Source of the DNA: Nectonema munidae | Taxonomy: Eukaryota; Nematomorpha; Nectonematoida; Nectonematidae | Reading direction: 5' to 3' | Assembly: GCA_030549495.1 (NCBI GenBank) | Contig: JAUIRK010000509.1 | Coordinates: 1,672,501-1,736,500 of the forward strand | DNA: 64,000 nucleotides | Part shown: piece by piece, positions 21,744-32,612 of the stretch | Layout: each line of letters starts with the position of its first letter | Position numbering within the stretch: the stretch's first letter is position 1 | Translations under genes and position numbers: made by a program | The notes under the pieces: model-generated | Told to the model about the DNA's origin: nothing | The model's input: only the letters and a program-made list of their open reading frames with translations | The model's database searches: none

Positions 21744-24486
21744 TAGGGGGAATAAAGTCAATTTTTTTTAAAAGTCTTCAAAGTTGTTGAAAACAAATAT
21801 TTTTGATTATTATATGTTTTTCTAATACAAAAAAAAATTTTTTAAGTCAATAAAGTAAATTATATTTTCTTTTAAAGTCAATAATTTTTTTTTATGTCAA
21901 TATTTTTTCAAAAATTTTTTTAAGTTTTTTAATTGTTCGCGTTCCTTATTTAAGTAAAAATCTCAATGCCAAAAACTGCTTCGAGAAAATTTACTAAAAT
22001 AAACTTAATTATTCAAAAATATCCTAAAAAATTTACTTTTTCTTCTGAAAGAAAGTTACTCTTAAAACTATGCAATGTAGTTGTTAAGCATGAAAAAAAC
22101 TTTTTTGTTGAACATCATAGAAAAGGAAAAAAATATCAGCTTAGCTAACCAAGTAAGTCAAAGAGCAATCCTATTTCTACTTACTTAGAACCTACTAATA
22201 AAACATTTTCAAAAAACTTAGTCAAAACTTTTCTCGAAGCAAACATACCTCTAGACAAACTATCTCATCCATCAATGAAATTTTTTTTACCAGTTTAGGA
22301 TACATATTACCACCTGTTTCTTCTAGTAGAATCATAGTTAAAGATCCTGCTGAAGATATGTTAGAAAACATCAGAAAAAAATTATGGGTAAAAATGTTTT
22401 TTTGATGATTGATGAAAGTGAAATTCAAGAAAAAACGTTTGTTAATATTTAACTGATGCGCTTGAAAAAACATATCTTTTTGATGCTAAAATAATTGAAA
22501 ATCATTTAACATCGAAAAGTTTAGTTTTGCTGGCAGATGACACTTTAAAAAAGTGAAGTAGAAAAAAGTAAATTTTTGTTGTTACTGACGGCTGCAGCAA
22601 AATATAACGTAGTTGGTGGAAAAATATTAAAATCAATTTATTTTAATTTATTTCATGTAACGTGTTTTGCTCACTTATTGCACAATTGTGCAATGAAAAT
22701 AAAGTTTTATTTTGAAGAAGTTGATGACTTGATTGCCTCAACCAAGGCCCTCACTGTTAAAAATAAGAAAAGAAAATTTGCTTTTGAAAGTATCGAATAC
22801 TCTCCAGCTCCAATTGTTACAAGGTGTGCCAGCTGGTTGAATGCTGCTTCTTACTACTGCGATCACTTACCAAAAGTAAAAGAAATCGTGAATAATTTTG
22901 AAAGCAAAAATGGAGTTTTGGTTAAAAGAGCAAAAGAGAGCGTCAGTTGTTCAAAGTTACATGAACAGCTGGTTAACATAAAACAAAACTATATCCAGTT
23001 GGCGCAGCTTGTTGAAAAAATTGAATCGACTAATTTTAGCATTAAAAATGCCTAAAACTTTTTTATTCTATCAAGTTTGATCAAGATGATTGTGGAATCA
23101 AAAACTATTTGAACAAAAGATTTGAAAACAACGACATTAAAGATATTATAGAACTGAAAAAGCAAGATATATCTCCTAGTATTTATGCAGAAATGCAAAG
23201 CTACAACTTGTTCAGTAGAGAGGTCTTTTTCTATGCTAAAAAAACTTCTAGCAAAAGATAGAAACTTTTCATCTTCTAATATTTTTTTAATTATTTTCTT
23301 GTATATGTTAATTCTTCTGTATAATAAAGCTAAAATTTTTTATTGAAATTTTTCACTTATGTCACTTATTTTACTAACGCTGTCTATCTTTATCTTTAAA
23401 AAAAATTGCGTTTACATGATTTAAAAAATTTCGAAAATCTCTGTTGTGCTTTTAAGCTGTAGATTTTTAGTATGAACATTTTATTTATTAAAAATCACAA
23501 GAAAGAAAAACAAAAAAATATATCTTTGTACATACTTTATTTTGAGCCGCTTACTTCTTCCAAACTTTTTGTGCAACTTTAAAAGAAATTTGTAGATCTC
23601 TTCATTGTCCGAATCAATGGCGAGTAAGAAAATATTTTATAGTTATTAGGGCTTATCAGTTTGGCTAAGAGGACGACCAGGGCTTTTACGCTTGCTATTT
23701 CATATGATTTGGTTTGGCACGATTATCATTTTTTTGGGAGTCTTTATTTTATTTTGCGTGCAAGTGATATCACAGAAGACGTACCAGTTTTACGCCTCTT
23801 TTGCCTTTATTATGATAGGACCGGAGATGTCTTTTTATGCTTACTTCAAACATTGAAGATCTACCTGTCTTTTCTATTGACATTTATAGAATTTCTTCAA
23901 AAATTTCAGGCTTCCTTAGCTTGTTCCTTAATTTTACGGTATGAATTATGTTAACTTTTTGAGAATCTTTTATTTTGCCAGTCGTTTAGATTTAACTATT
24001 GTAAAGAAACAGGACAACCTTAAATTTGTTTTATTGTTTTTGGCTCCATTCTCAGAAATTTTTCTTTCAGATCGACAATTACACTCCGGTACTTTATCTT
24101 GCTGAATGAAGCCATTTATATTTATTTTTATATTATATTTTGACTCACATTTTTGAAACATTTTGCTTAACGGGACACCATCATCATATTTATAAATTTA
24201 GGTAAGCATGAAAATGTCGCGTTAACAAGAGTTTAAATTTGAGGTTGCAGTAACTTGTAAATGCAGCCAAGCGCTTTTTGAGTAAAACAAGCATGTCAGA
24301 AAAAAAAGACGCCCGATAGTTAGAAATTTGAAGTTATAGAATCCCGAGATTTTTTTCTTCTGCAATTTTGTTTAAAACCGCTATATAGTTTTTTTACAAT
24401 TCAGAAAAAGTTTCTGAAAAAGTCAATATTTTTTTTACATAAAGTCAATAATTTTGTAGTTATTAGGTCAATTTTTGTTCGCCCTA
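21744..24486 (+). mobile_element. hAT transposon with CGGBP1-like N terminus
   Basis: The left end TAGGGGGAATAAAGTCAATT and right end ...AATTTTTGTTCGCCCTA are inverted (TAGGGSGAAYAAA). The flanks GTTATTAC (21736-21743) and GTTATTAA (24487-24494) form an 8-bp duplication with one mismatch. Both subterminal regions carry several AAAGTCAATAATTTT words. Length is 2743 bp. The transposase inside is broken. Confidence 0.88.
21966..23270 (+). pseudogene. hAT transposase, CGGBP1/DUF659-like, decayed
   Basis: The first frame (21966-22148) resembles the CGGBP1-type BED finger of this hAT group (LCNVVVKHEKNFFVEHHRKGKK). The cluster of frames after it contains VTDG near 22590 (a catalytic Asp). The frame 22576-23055 gives FHVTCFAHLLHNCAMKIK and RCASWLNAASYYCDHLPKVK, typical of the mid-region, and a short piece near 23215 (SVERSFSMLKKLL-like in mixed frames) is the dimerisation region. 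At least four breaks are visible. CGGBP1 itself is a domesticated protein of this origin. Confidence 0.78.
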
Positions 24487-24719
24487 GTTATTAATACTTT
24501 GCAATTTGCACGATTTTAAATATTATATTTGTCGAATAATCAAAGAATCGAAAAATGTTCAAATGGAAAAATATTTATTCTTTTTAAATATATCGTTGGC
24601 TCCCCTTACTTTTAGTTTCGTATGTGCATAATTTGATAAAAATTAATTATTAAAGACTAGGTTTATCTTTCAATTTTAAGACTAGGTTTATCTTTCGATT
24701 TTAAAAGTAAGTATATTTA

Positions 24720-25548
24720 AATTTAATAGAGAAAAAAATTTGGTCTTAGACTCGAAAACAAGATGGAACAGTATAGTTTTAATGATAGAACGACATCTTG
24801 AAATAAAATCTTGTGTTGCAAAAAGCTTAATTGACAAAAGAAAACATTTCAGTTTCCGAAAAAAAACAAAAGAAAACATTTCAGTTTCTTTTAGAATATT
24901 TGAATTCTGGCAAAAATTATTATCAAAGATCAATCAAAAGTTTGACACTTTTAGACCCACACCAAGTTCGTGAACTTTTGATCAATTTGTTAAAGAAAGA
25001 AGGAAAAAATAAAAACGAAAGCATAAATATAAATGAAGAAATTCAAGTGGAAATATGAAAAAAAGTACAAAAGTTTGAATGAAAAGCTTGAAAGCACAAT
25101 TAAAAATAAAATGTATCCAAGAAATGAAATGTTTACTAATAATGGAAATACTAGTTACTTTAAAGATGTAGAAGCGTTTGAAGCAACAGGAAAAATGTCA
25201 ATTCAACTCGAAAACTTGTTTAATAATTTAAAATGTATTCCACCAACATCAACGGAGTCTGAAAGAATATTTTCTTCTGCTGGGATTTTTGTCACTAAGC
25301 TTAGTGACAAAAGTATCAATAGCTTGATTTTTTTAAGAATTTTTTTTAAACTTTCAAAATAAATAAATTTTTCTGAAATTTTTGAAAATTTTTAATAAGT
25401 TTAAATTATTGAAAGTTGTATTTTTCTAGATGGGTTTTAGATTTGTTAAACTTCAAAAAAGTTCGAGAATTCTCGAGAAATCTCGATATATTATTTTTTC
25501 TATCGAGAAATCTCGATTCGAGAAAAATTGCCAAAATATTGAACCCTA
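24720..25548 (+). mobile_element. hAT fragment, ZBED1-like C-terminal part with right end
   Basis: Frames include LDSKTRWNSIVLMIERHLEI and, at 25033-25362, the dimerisation domain with CIPPTSTESERIFSSAG. The right terminus reads ...CCAAAATATTGAACCCTA and ends at 25548. A hairpin of TCTCGAGAAATCTCGA words at 25450-25520 lies just inside this end. I did not find the left terminus, so the copy is probably 5'-truncated. The transposase is split by at least two frame changes. Confidence 0.75.
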
Positions 25549-25549
25549 G

Positions 25550-26340
25550 GGATAACTAACTCGCAAAAGCAATCACTGCATTTCGAAGACACTACATTTG
25601 TGTCTGAGGAAACAAGCACATGAAAATAACGATTAAAACCCGTAGTACCAAATAGACTGATTTTCGGTTCCAAAATGTTGGTCACATACAAACATCGCAT
25701 GAGATTTCTAGGACATTTCCATCAATAATGTCTTAGATCTATTCTCTACATGAACTGGAGCAATAACTTCACAAATGCTGGTTTGATAGAGCGAGTCGAG
25801 ATTACCAGTATTGCGATGATTAAATCGCAACTACGACTGTCAACCTGCGATATCATTCACCCTCATTGGTTAGCTGTTGCCAATGATAGCAAAGCTTGGC
25901 AAAACGGTAGCCGGAGAAAAAGAGCCAAACTACTCCATTTTAACAAAATAACTAGTTGCTAAAATTGAATCTGAAACATTTGAAACGTAATTGAACGCAG
26001 ATAATTTATCTTATATTTCTTGAATTGTTTGGCATTCATTTTTTCGTAAAAACTTCCGCTATTTCGATTTTCAAATTGCAACGTTTTCGCCTGTTAAATT
26101 TTGCTAAAAGTAAGCTCCTTATTTTTAATTTTTATGGTTTTCAGTTTTTAACTCCAAAATAAAAGAGCAGTAATTGTCATATAACTGATTTTTTTTTAAT
26201 ATTCTTTGTATTTCTGTGTGTATAAGTGTTAAACTAAAGTGTTAAGGAGTCAGAAGTATCATGAAAGGAGTTGGAGTCGAAGTGAGAGTCACCTCACCCC
26301 TTGTCAAAACTCGTTTAAGAGCTGAAAATTTTCTTTTACA
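25550..26340. other. Unassigned spacer
   Basis: No supported feature. Open frames here are short and show no family resemblance. Confidence 0.35.
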
Positions 26341-26341
26341 G

Positions 26342-26384
26342 GAGGAAGTGCTGATGCAGAGAGACAATGCAGCTGCTGTAAAAG
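26342..26384 (+). CDS. Possible small coding exon (unrecognised gene)
   Basis: A good acceptor (polypyrimidine tract then TTTTACAG) precedes GAG GAA GTG CTG ATG CAG, giving EEVLMQRDNAAAVK, before a weak donor G|GTTTTT. Phase 1 at its end matches the start of the candidate exon at 26994. The sequence is more balanced in composition than its surroundings. The family is unknown and no upstream exon is identified. Confidence 0.25.
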
Positions 26385-26993
26385 GTTTTTTGCTTCATCA
26401 ATAATCGATTTCTTAATTCGCTCTAGCATTTAGTTTCATTCTGCAAATAGTCGAAACTAAGTCAACAAAAAATTTTCACTCGGGAATAAATATTATAATA
26501 TACTTCTAATTAGAAAGTCATAAATAAATAAGTGTATTTTTGACCTTCAAGTTTTTTTAGACATTAAATTTGGTTTATTTAAATAAAAATCGATGAGACC
26601 TGCATGTAGGCATATTTGTTTTAACTACTTTAAAAATAGCAACAAAAAAGTGAGATTCATCTTTGTTTAAAATATATTGTGTACAAGATGTACACGTAAT
26701 AGACTTCTTTTATTGACATTCTTATGATTTTTTAAATTCACATGTAAAACATGCTTCATCATTGACAATGAAGAAATATATTTTTAATTAGTCAACCATA
26801 AAGCCAAACATATGCAACACAATTTAGTGAAAACTTTATCATTGCTTCAACCCTTTTTCTAATTGCCATCTTTCATTTTTCTCTTTACTTTTGATAAAAT
26901 ATTTTTTTTAAATGACTTTCTTTCAAAAATCCATGTGCTATTTAAATCCTTGTCAAAAGAGGAATGATGTTCTTTTTGAGTTGAAAAATTAAG

Positions 26994-27178
26994 GGTCAAA
27001 CCAAGACGAAAATGAAGATTTGAGACTCATTAAAAGTGCAAATACTGAAGGTTCTGTAAAAAAATTTGAAGACGAAGAAGGAAACAAGAAAACATTATTC
27101 GTAAAAACTTATGAATGTGATGATGACTCTATAGTTATACCACTAATTTTGGAAAAGGAGGATGAAAATATAAAATGA
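26994..27178 (+). CDS. Possible terminal coding exon, acidic protein tail
   Basis: After an AAG acceptor, 60 codons stay open to a TGA at 27176-27178. The peptide is acidic and lysine-rich (DENEDLRLIKS, VKKFEDEEGNKK, YECDDDSIVIPLILEKEDEN). Joined to 26342-26384 the phase is consistent. In DNA this rich in GAA/AAA, such a frame can occur by chance, so this is weak. Confidence 0.25.
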
Positions 27179-27179
27179 A

Positions 27180-28900
27180 GTTGCAATCCATAACGCCAGC
27201 TTCTGCTTAAGTAATATTCTCACTCATCTATGTAAAATTTGGCGTTAAATAACTACTGAAAAATACTTTTTGAAATTTTTACAAAGAAGAAATATTCTAT
27301 CATATGTGTCAAATTTTGATCAGATATCTCAAGCTTCCTAGAATAATTAATAATAATTAGAGCTGGTGTTGATATAGAAAATATTAGTAAATTTCAAGAA
27401 CTCTAGGCTGTCACAGATATTTATCTTATCTACCGTGCTACCATGAGCTTATTGAGTTTTAAGTTATTTCTCTGCTTTTTGAGAATCAATAGGTTTGGTA
27501 AATCGGAAGCAATGAATTGAGTTGAAACAATTCGCTGCAGAAAAAAAGTTATAGTTAACATTTCTAAACAAATTTGTGCTTTATCTTTCAGAAAACTCAA
27601 TCACCGTGGAGGAATACATTACTTGTAAATATAGTATCAAGATTTTCTAGATATGTGAGTCCTAAACCGGTTATGTTCTGAGAATGGAAGTATTCCTTTT
27701 GATAAAATTAGAAAAAAAGTGTTGTTTTTAAATTCATTAAATTTTTTTAAAAATGATTGGAGTATAATAACCGACCTTTATTTCACTTTGTATGGTCTCG
27801 CTTTACAATTACTGAGAGAAAACTAAGCACTTTTGAGAATTATGAACAAAACAAGAAAATAAATCTTAGACAAATTGAAAAGAAAATCTCCTATATTTAC
27901 ATTTAAAAATTTTTTTTTTTATTTTTTCATTGCGACTCTATGTTTTTCTTAATAAATTATATTGACACTTAAAAAGCTAACATTATTTTGGATTATAACA
28001 AAAATAATGGAAGAGTTTAATGATTTCAATTGCAATATAATGCATATTTCTTGGCACAACGTTTTTTTGAAGTGATAAATGAATATAATTTGACTTGACT
28101 TACCAAATATCACGCTGTCAAAAGGTATTAAAACTCAAATAAGTGTAAGATTATTGTCTTAACTTGAAAATTATTTTGAATTCTATTTCTTATTTTTTTT
28201 CATAATAAAGTATTTTTAAGTCTGTTATAAATTTAATTACTAAAATTCAAATCCGTTTTTTGAAAAGTATTCTTTTATTGGCCTCAAACACCCTTGAAAA
28301 TACTTTTATACCCGTAACCTACCATGTTGCAAAATTCACTAACACCTTTGATATTACAAGTGTAATATTCAGTATATTTATAAAGCAAGTAAGAATGATC
28401 GCAAATCGCATAGAATCTTAAAACACATTTGCTTTGACTTTAAAATATATTTCTCTGGGCCAATTTGAAATATTCCAGATGGAAGGGGGAGGGGGTGCTC
28501 GTAACCAAAAATTGTATAGGTAACGCTGGCTCTAAAACGAGTAGCTAGTTTCTAGATACTCAGTATACACCCGTTTAACATAGCAGATATTATTGTATTT
28601 CGATAGGCGTTTTCAATAATTAAGGCGAGGACATATAAGTATACAGTGAGTTTTAAATACATACAAACTGTATCATCAAGGATTTAAATACTTTTTGAAA
28701 AAAAACGAATTCTACTTCAAAACATATTTGTACCAAAGTTAGCGTTTGAAAAGTAGAATTTTTTTATTCTTTTATAAATTTGAAAGTTATAATAATATTC
28801 CAATTGTAGTAAAATATTGTAAAGAACTAGTTTTACATAAGCATGTTGCCAAGAAGTCTGAAATGGTTCAATTCAATGATAATCTTGTATGATTTCAAGA
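27180..28900. other. AT-rich DNA without a recognised feature
   Basis: No coding region is supported; a G-rich tract near 28480 is the only compositional feature. Confidence 0.4.
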
Positions 28901-28903
28901 AAG

Positions 28904-29119
28904 AAGGCCCGCCCTTTTCATTTTAATGATATATTGTATGATTTCGCTAAACGCAAGGTTCGCAAAGTAAAGTTACTTTGATCGTCATTTTGTGTTAATG
29001 AAAAAGTAATAAAACAAATCCCTTTTCTTTTTTTCAAAATTTTATTTCCCACAATCTTTTTTCCTACCCACACAATCCTTTTTGCATAGGGCTTCGCGAA
29101 CACTAGGGCAGGCCCTGAT
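28904..29119 (+). mobile_element. Non-autonomous hAT-like MITE, left end degraded
   Basis: About 85-90% similar by eye to 46855-47123 across the body (TTTCGCTAAACGCAAGGTTC and AAGTTACTTTGATCGTCATT are shared exactly). The right end GGCAGGCCCTG is intact; the left end lacks the CAGGGCC start. No coding potential. Confidence 0.75.
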
Positions 29120-29220
29120 AATATTAAAAAAGAAGCGTCTAATCTTTTCAAGCCAACAACAAGAATTTATTTGTAAGTATATAAATATATATTTATAAAA
29201 TGTCATGAACGCCTGTTTTC

Positions 29221-29474
29221 AGGGATAATATCAATAAGGTAGCAGAAAACAAGAGGCATCGTTTGAAATCAAGACAGACAATTTTAAGAAAAAGAGAAAT
29301 TCTCCCAAACTCTATTAGTTTTAATATCCCAGAATGATATAAATTAAATGATAACAAATATCTTCTACAAGTGGATGAAAAAACTGATAGTGTCAGAATT
29401 TTAGTTTTCAGTGCTGAGGTATTGCACCATATAAACTCTGTTGAAGTAATAAATAAAGTTTATGTAGATGCGAC
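29221..29474 (+). pseudogene. MULE (Mutator-like) transposase fragment, left part
   Basis: The translation SRQTILRKREILPNS, NIPE*YKLNDNKYLLQVDEK and VRILVFSAEVLHHINSVEV then VYVDAT follows the order seen in animal MULE transposases just before the catalytic DGTF-like motif (here DATF). One in-frame TGA lies within it. The frame is cut exactly at DAT by the hAT at 29475 and resumes at 31519. Confidence 0.7.
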
Positions 29475-31518
29475 CAGAGGCGCACATCCTCAAAATTTGG
29501 GGGGAGGGGCGAACTTTTTATTTACAATTTTTAAATTTTATTACAAAGAATTTTTGTCCAATGAACACACCACCATTATTACCCAACTTGCACTGTAAAC
29601 TCTCAATCCCACCACAACTGGACAGCTTTTTTATGAAGTCAAATTACCTTGTTTGTAATTCTGATTGCATCACCCTTCTAGCTCAGGGATTTTCAAACTG
29701 GAGTCCACGGTGCCGCGAAGAAGTTTCACGGGAATCGGGAAGGGGACACTGAGATCGTTTTCGCAAAATATTGCACCCATATTGGGTCATTTGCCAATAA
29801 GTCACATTTAAAAAGAATAAATAAGTTAGTCTTTGAATTGAGTACTATTTTTTTCTTTTATTGCTTTTCAGATCTAATTTGTAAAGGTGTATGTTTCTTA
29901 ATGGCAAATAGATGAAATATGACGACTCCCAATTGAAATTTTGTTTTACTGCAAACGTCTAGTGGGGAAGAAGAACATAAATGTCCTTTGTGTTCTGAAG
30001 TGTTAACATTCACTTTTTTAAAGAACGTCAAGTGAATCTTGCACCGGTATTTCGATAAACAAAATTATTGGTTGAACGAATGCACAAATTCATGTTTAAT
30101 AAATAACATCTGAGTGTTTTTGCAAAATATTAAGTATGGTTTGAAATGTTTCAAAAAATATCTGTTGTCAAAAAATCCCACAAGATGGCAAAACAGCTGA
30201 TATTACCTTGCGGAAAAGATATATTGAATGTTCTAAGAAGTTCTGAAGTTTTAAAATTGAAACATATCTTCCTGTTAAACGATACCATTAGAAAGCTAAT
30301 AGGAGAGATGTCTGATGACATGTCAGACGTGGTTTTATTGATTCGAAATTCGATTTTCAACTTTTCAGATTGATGAAACGATAGATGCTGCAAACTTGTC
30401 TCCAAAAAGGTTGAAGATAAAAAATTTTTACAGCACATGGTATTAAGTCGGAATCTGGCTAAGCAAAAATCTCCAGATGTAATTGGTGCCCAGAGCGCCG
30501 AGCCATAAAACCATACCCGATGAGTTGAAAAATGTTTTAAATGAAGTAAGTAAAACAGTGTATTACATTAAAGCAAATGATTCAAGTCTTGTTTGTTAAC
30601 TCTTGCTGCACTCAAACGTGAGGTGGAAAAGAAAAGTATCGAAGCGATACTATGGAAAGAAATCCAGCAATTTCTGGAAGGCAAACTAGACATGTATGTA
30701 GAATTTTCTGATGTCCGTTTTCATATATTTCTATCATTTTTGGTGAATATATTTGAATATAATAATTCCTTTAATCTTGCGCTGCAAGGAAAAGAGATCA
30801 TAGTATGTAATAAAAAATGTCAGCTTTTGAAATGAAGCTGGAATGATTGCATTCTTTGACAAGAAAATTTTGCTCGATTTTCGGACATATTTGTTGATGA
30901 AAATAAGATTTCCTTTAATAAGAATGTCCGGGAGGACCTAAAACACTTGTAACATGCCAAGAAATTTTTCTTTATTTTCTTAATCTACAAAAATTTGAAA
31001 AATACTATCAATTTATTAAAAACACGTTTATAATCTCCATTAGTAATCTGGCCTGAGAAGACTTCTTATTTCAAGAACAATTTATTGATTTGGTTAATGA
31101 TTGAGGATGTGCAAAAGATTTTTTTTCTGAAATATCTAATATTGATTTTTCGATTGAAATGCGAGAGTCCTATGCTTGCAAAGATTGCTGCTCTGTCAGC
31201 TCGGATTCGATTTGCCACTACATATGAGTGTGAGCAAAAGTTTTTCATGCTACTTGCCAAAACAAAGCCAAATTTAAACCTGGTTTAGACAAAGCAGATG
31301 CATCCATTGCATTAAGATTTGGATTGTTCAGACAATTTTGAATAAACAATTGTGCCTATTTTGTAGGTAATTTATATGTTATTTTTTTAAATGAGACCCC
31401 GAGCTATTAAAAAAATATAGTTTTTTCGCTAAGCGGATAAATGATTTGGAAGTTTGTGAACAACTCTTCATGCTCAACTAACTCTTCAAGCCCCTTGACC
31501 CCTAGATGTGTGCCCCTG
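29475..31518 (+). mobile_element. hAT transposon, autonomous relative of the CAGGGGCGCACATCC family
   Basis: Left end CAGAGGCGCACATCCTCAAA, right end ...AGATGTGTGCCCCTG. A perfect 8-bp duplication GATGCGAC flanks it (29467-29474 and 31519-31526). Its ends match the short elements at 13.2-13.7 and 48.2-50.0 kb, which lack coding sequence. It is inserted in the DATF codons of a MULE. A second hAT-like terminus (CAGGGATTTTCAAACTGG at 29687) inside it may mark a nested element, but no partner end was found. Confidence 0.9.
29875..31320 (+). pseudogene. ZBED5/FAM200-like hAT transposase remnant
   Basis: A BED-finger-like KCPLCSEVLTF segment occurs near 29980. The frame 30146-30373 resembles the ZBED5 region KSHKMAKQLILPCGKDI, LNDTIRKLIGEMSDDMSD, leading at 30370 to the catalytic QIDETIDAANLS-like segment. 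FNLALQGKEIIVCNK lies near 30770 and ARIRFATTYECEQKFFMLLA (31195-31260) is the dimerisation motif. Many breaks, so non-coding today. Confidence 0.8.
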
Positions 31519-31640
31519 GATGCGACTTTCAAAAATCACCAGCTTTTTTCTAGCAAATTTTTACAGTTCATTCGTTTACTATGTCTTTTAGGTGCCAATA
31601 ATTTATGCATTATTACAGGATAAAAAACAAATCTAGGGTA
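31519..31640 (+). pseudogene. MULE transposase fragment, right part
   Basis: Sequence resumes with the second copy of GATGCGAC and reads DATFKNHQLFSSKFLQFIRL in continuity with the left part at 29221-29474. DATF occupies the place of the first catalytic Asp motif. Similarity fades after about 31640. Confidence 0.6.
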
Positions 31641-32578
31641 AGTTTTTATGATGTACCTTTTTTTTTATAAATTTTTAGTAGAGTTTTCTTGTTCCTGAAG
31701 ACAGAAGCATTTTTTCGAAATTGATCGACGTATGAAGAACGTAGGCATAAAACACTACGGAATGTTTACATTTTTGAGTGCTGTTGAGAGCGAACAAAAT
31801 GTTGAATTTTGCTAAGAAATTGCCCCTCACCTTTTGCTGCTCAAGACTGAGTTATGCGTTGATGCCCGGACATATCATCCTGTTTCTATATCTTTGATCC
31901 GTTCTAGGTTAGTCTACCAAGCCAGACTGTCGACCTCAGAATCAAGAGAAAGACATTGATAACAAGGCTTACAAAATCGAAAAAAACACAAAGAAAGCTC
32001 TTTCGGGTGAGCAAGGCCTTCTTGTATCCAACGTTAGCGCGTCAAACCCTTCACAAGCTTCTGATTTTTCCCTCTACTCGTGAACATGAAAAAGGATTTT
32101 CAACTATAATAATGAACGCGAAGCCCAAGAGTAGGATTTGCTTAGTAAGCTTTTCGCTACGCGTGCTGGTTCAAATAAAACAGATGCAGCCTTGGCATAT
32201 TATACTATATCAACTTAGGCTGGAAATTATTCATAGGATAACTTTGAGTTAGAAATTCTTCACTTCCTTCTTCATAGTTCGATGCAAACAACCCGCCTCT
32301 CGTAGAAATGTAAAAGTCAAACATAACATGCTTCAAAACATCCAATACACATACTACTTCACAATTTATCTTGATTTTTTCAAAGTTTATAATGAAAAAT
32401 AAACTGAAAATTTTATTTAAAAGTTAAAAGGAAAGTGCAATAATAATAATCATGAATAAGTGCGATCTTTATCTAATGTTTATAAGAATTGAGTGGATCA
32501 AGGAATAACTGTACGTCTTGGTAGGGATGTCTACACGTAACTGTCAATTCGTTGAAGTTCTTTAATGACAATTTTATC
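31640..32578. other. Downstream region of the EGF membrane gene; no other feature
   Basis: Probably contains decayed MULE sequence at the left and the 3' UTR of the minus-strand gene at the right. ATAAAT/AATAAA-like words on the minus strand could serve as a poly(A) signal, but I cannot choose one. Confidence 0.3.
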
Positions 32579-32612
32579 TCAGGTTCTTTTTGGTTCGATT
32601 TTAGTCCATTTC
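32579..32612 (-). CDS. Terminal exon: short basic cytoplasmic tail
   Basis: Acceptor AATTTTAG fits the phase-2 donor at 33002. The completed codon is Arg, giving the tail RKWTKIEPKRT and stop TGA at 32581-32579. A positive cluster directly after the helix fits the inside-positive rule for type I proteins. Confidence 0.65.
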
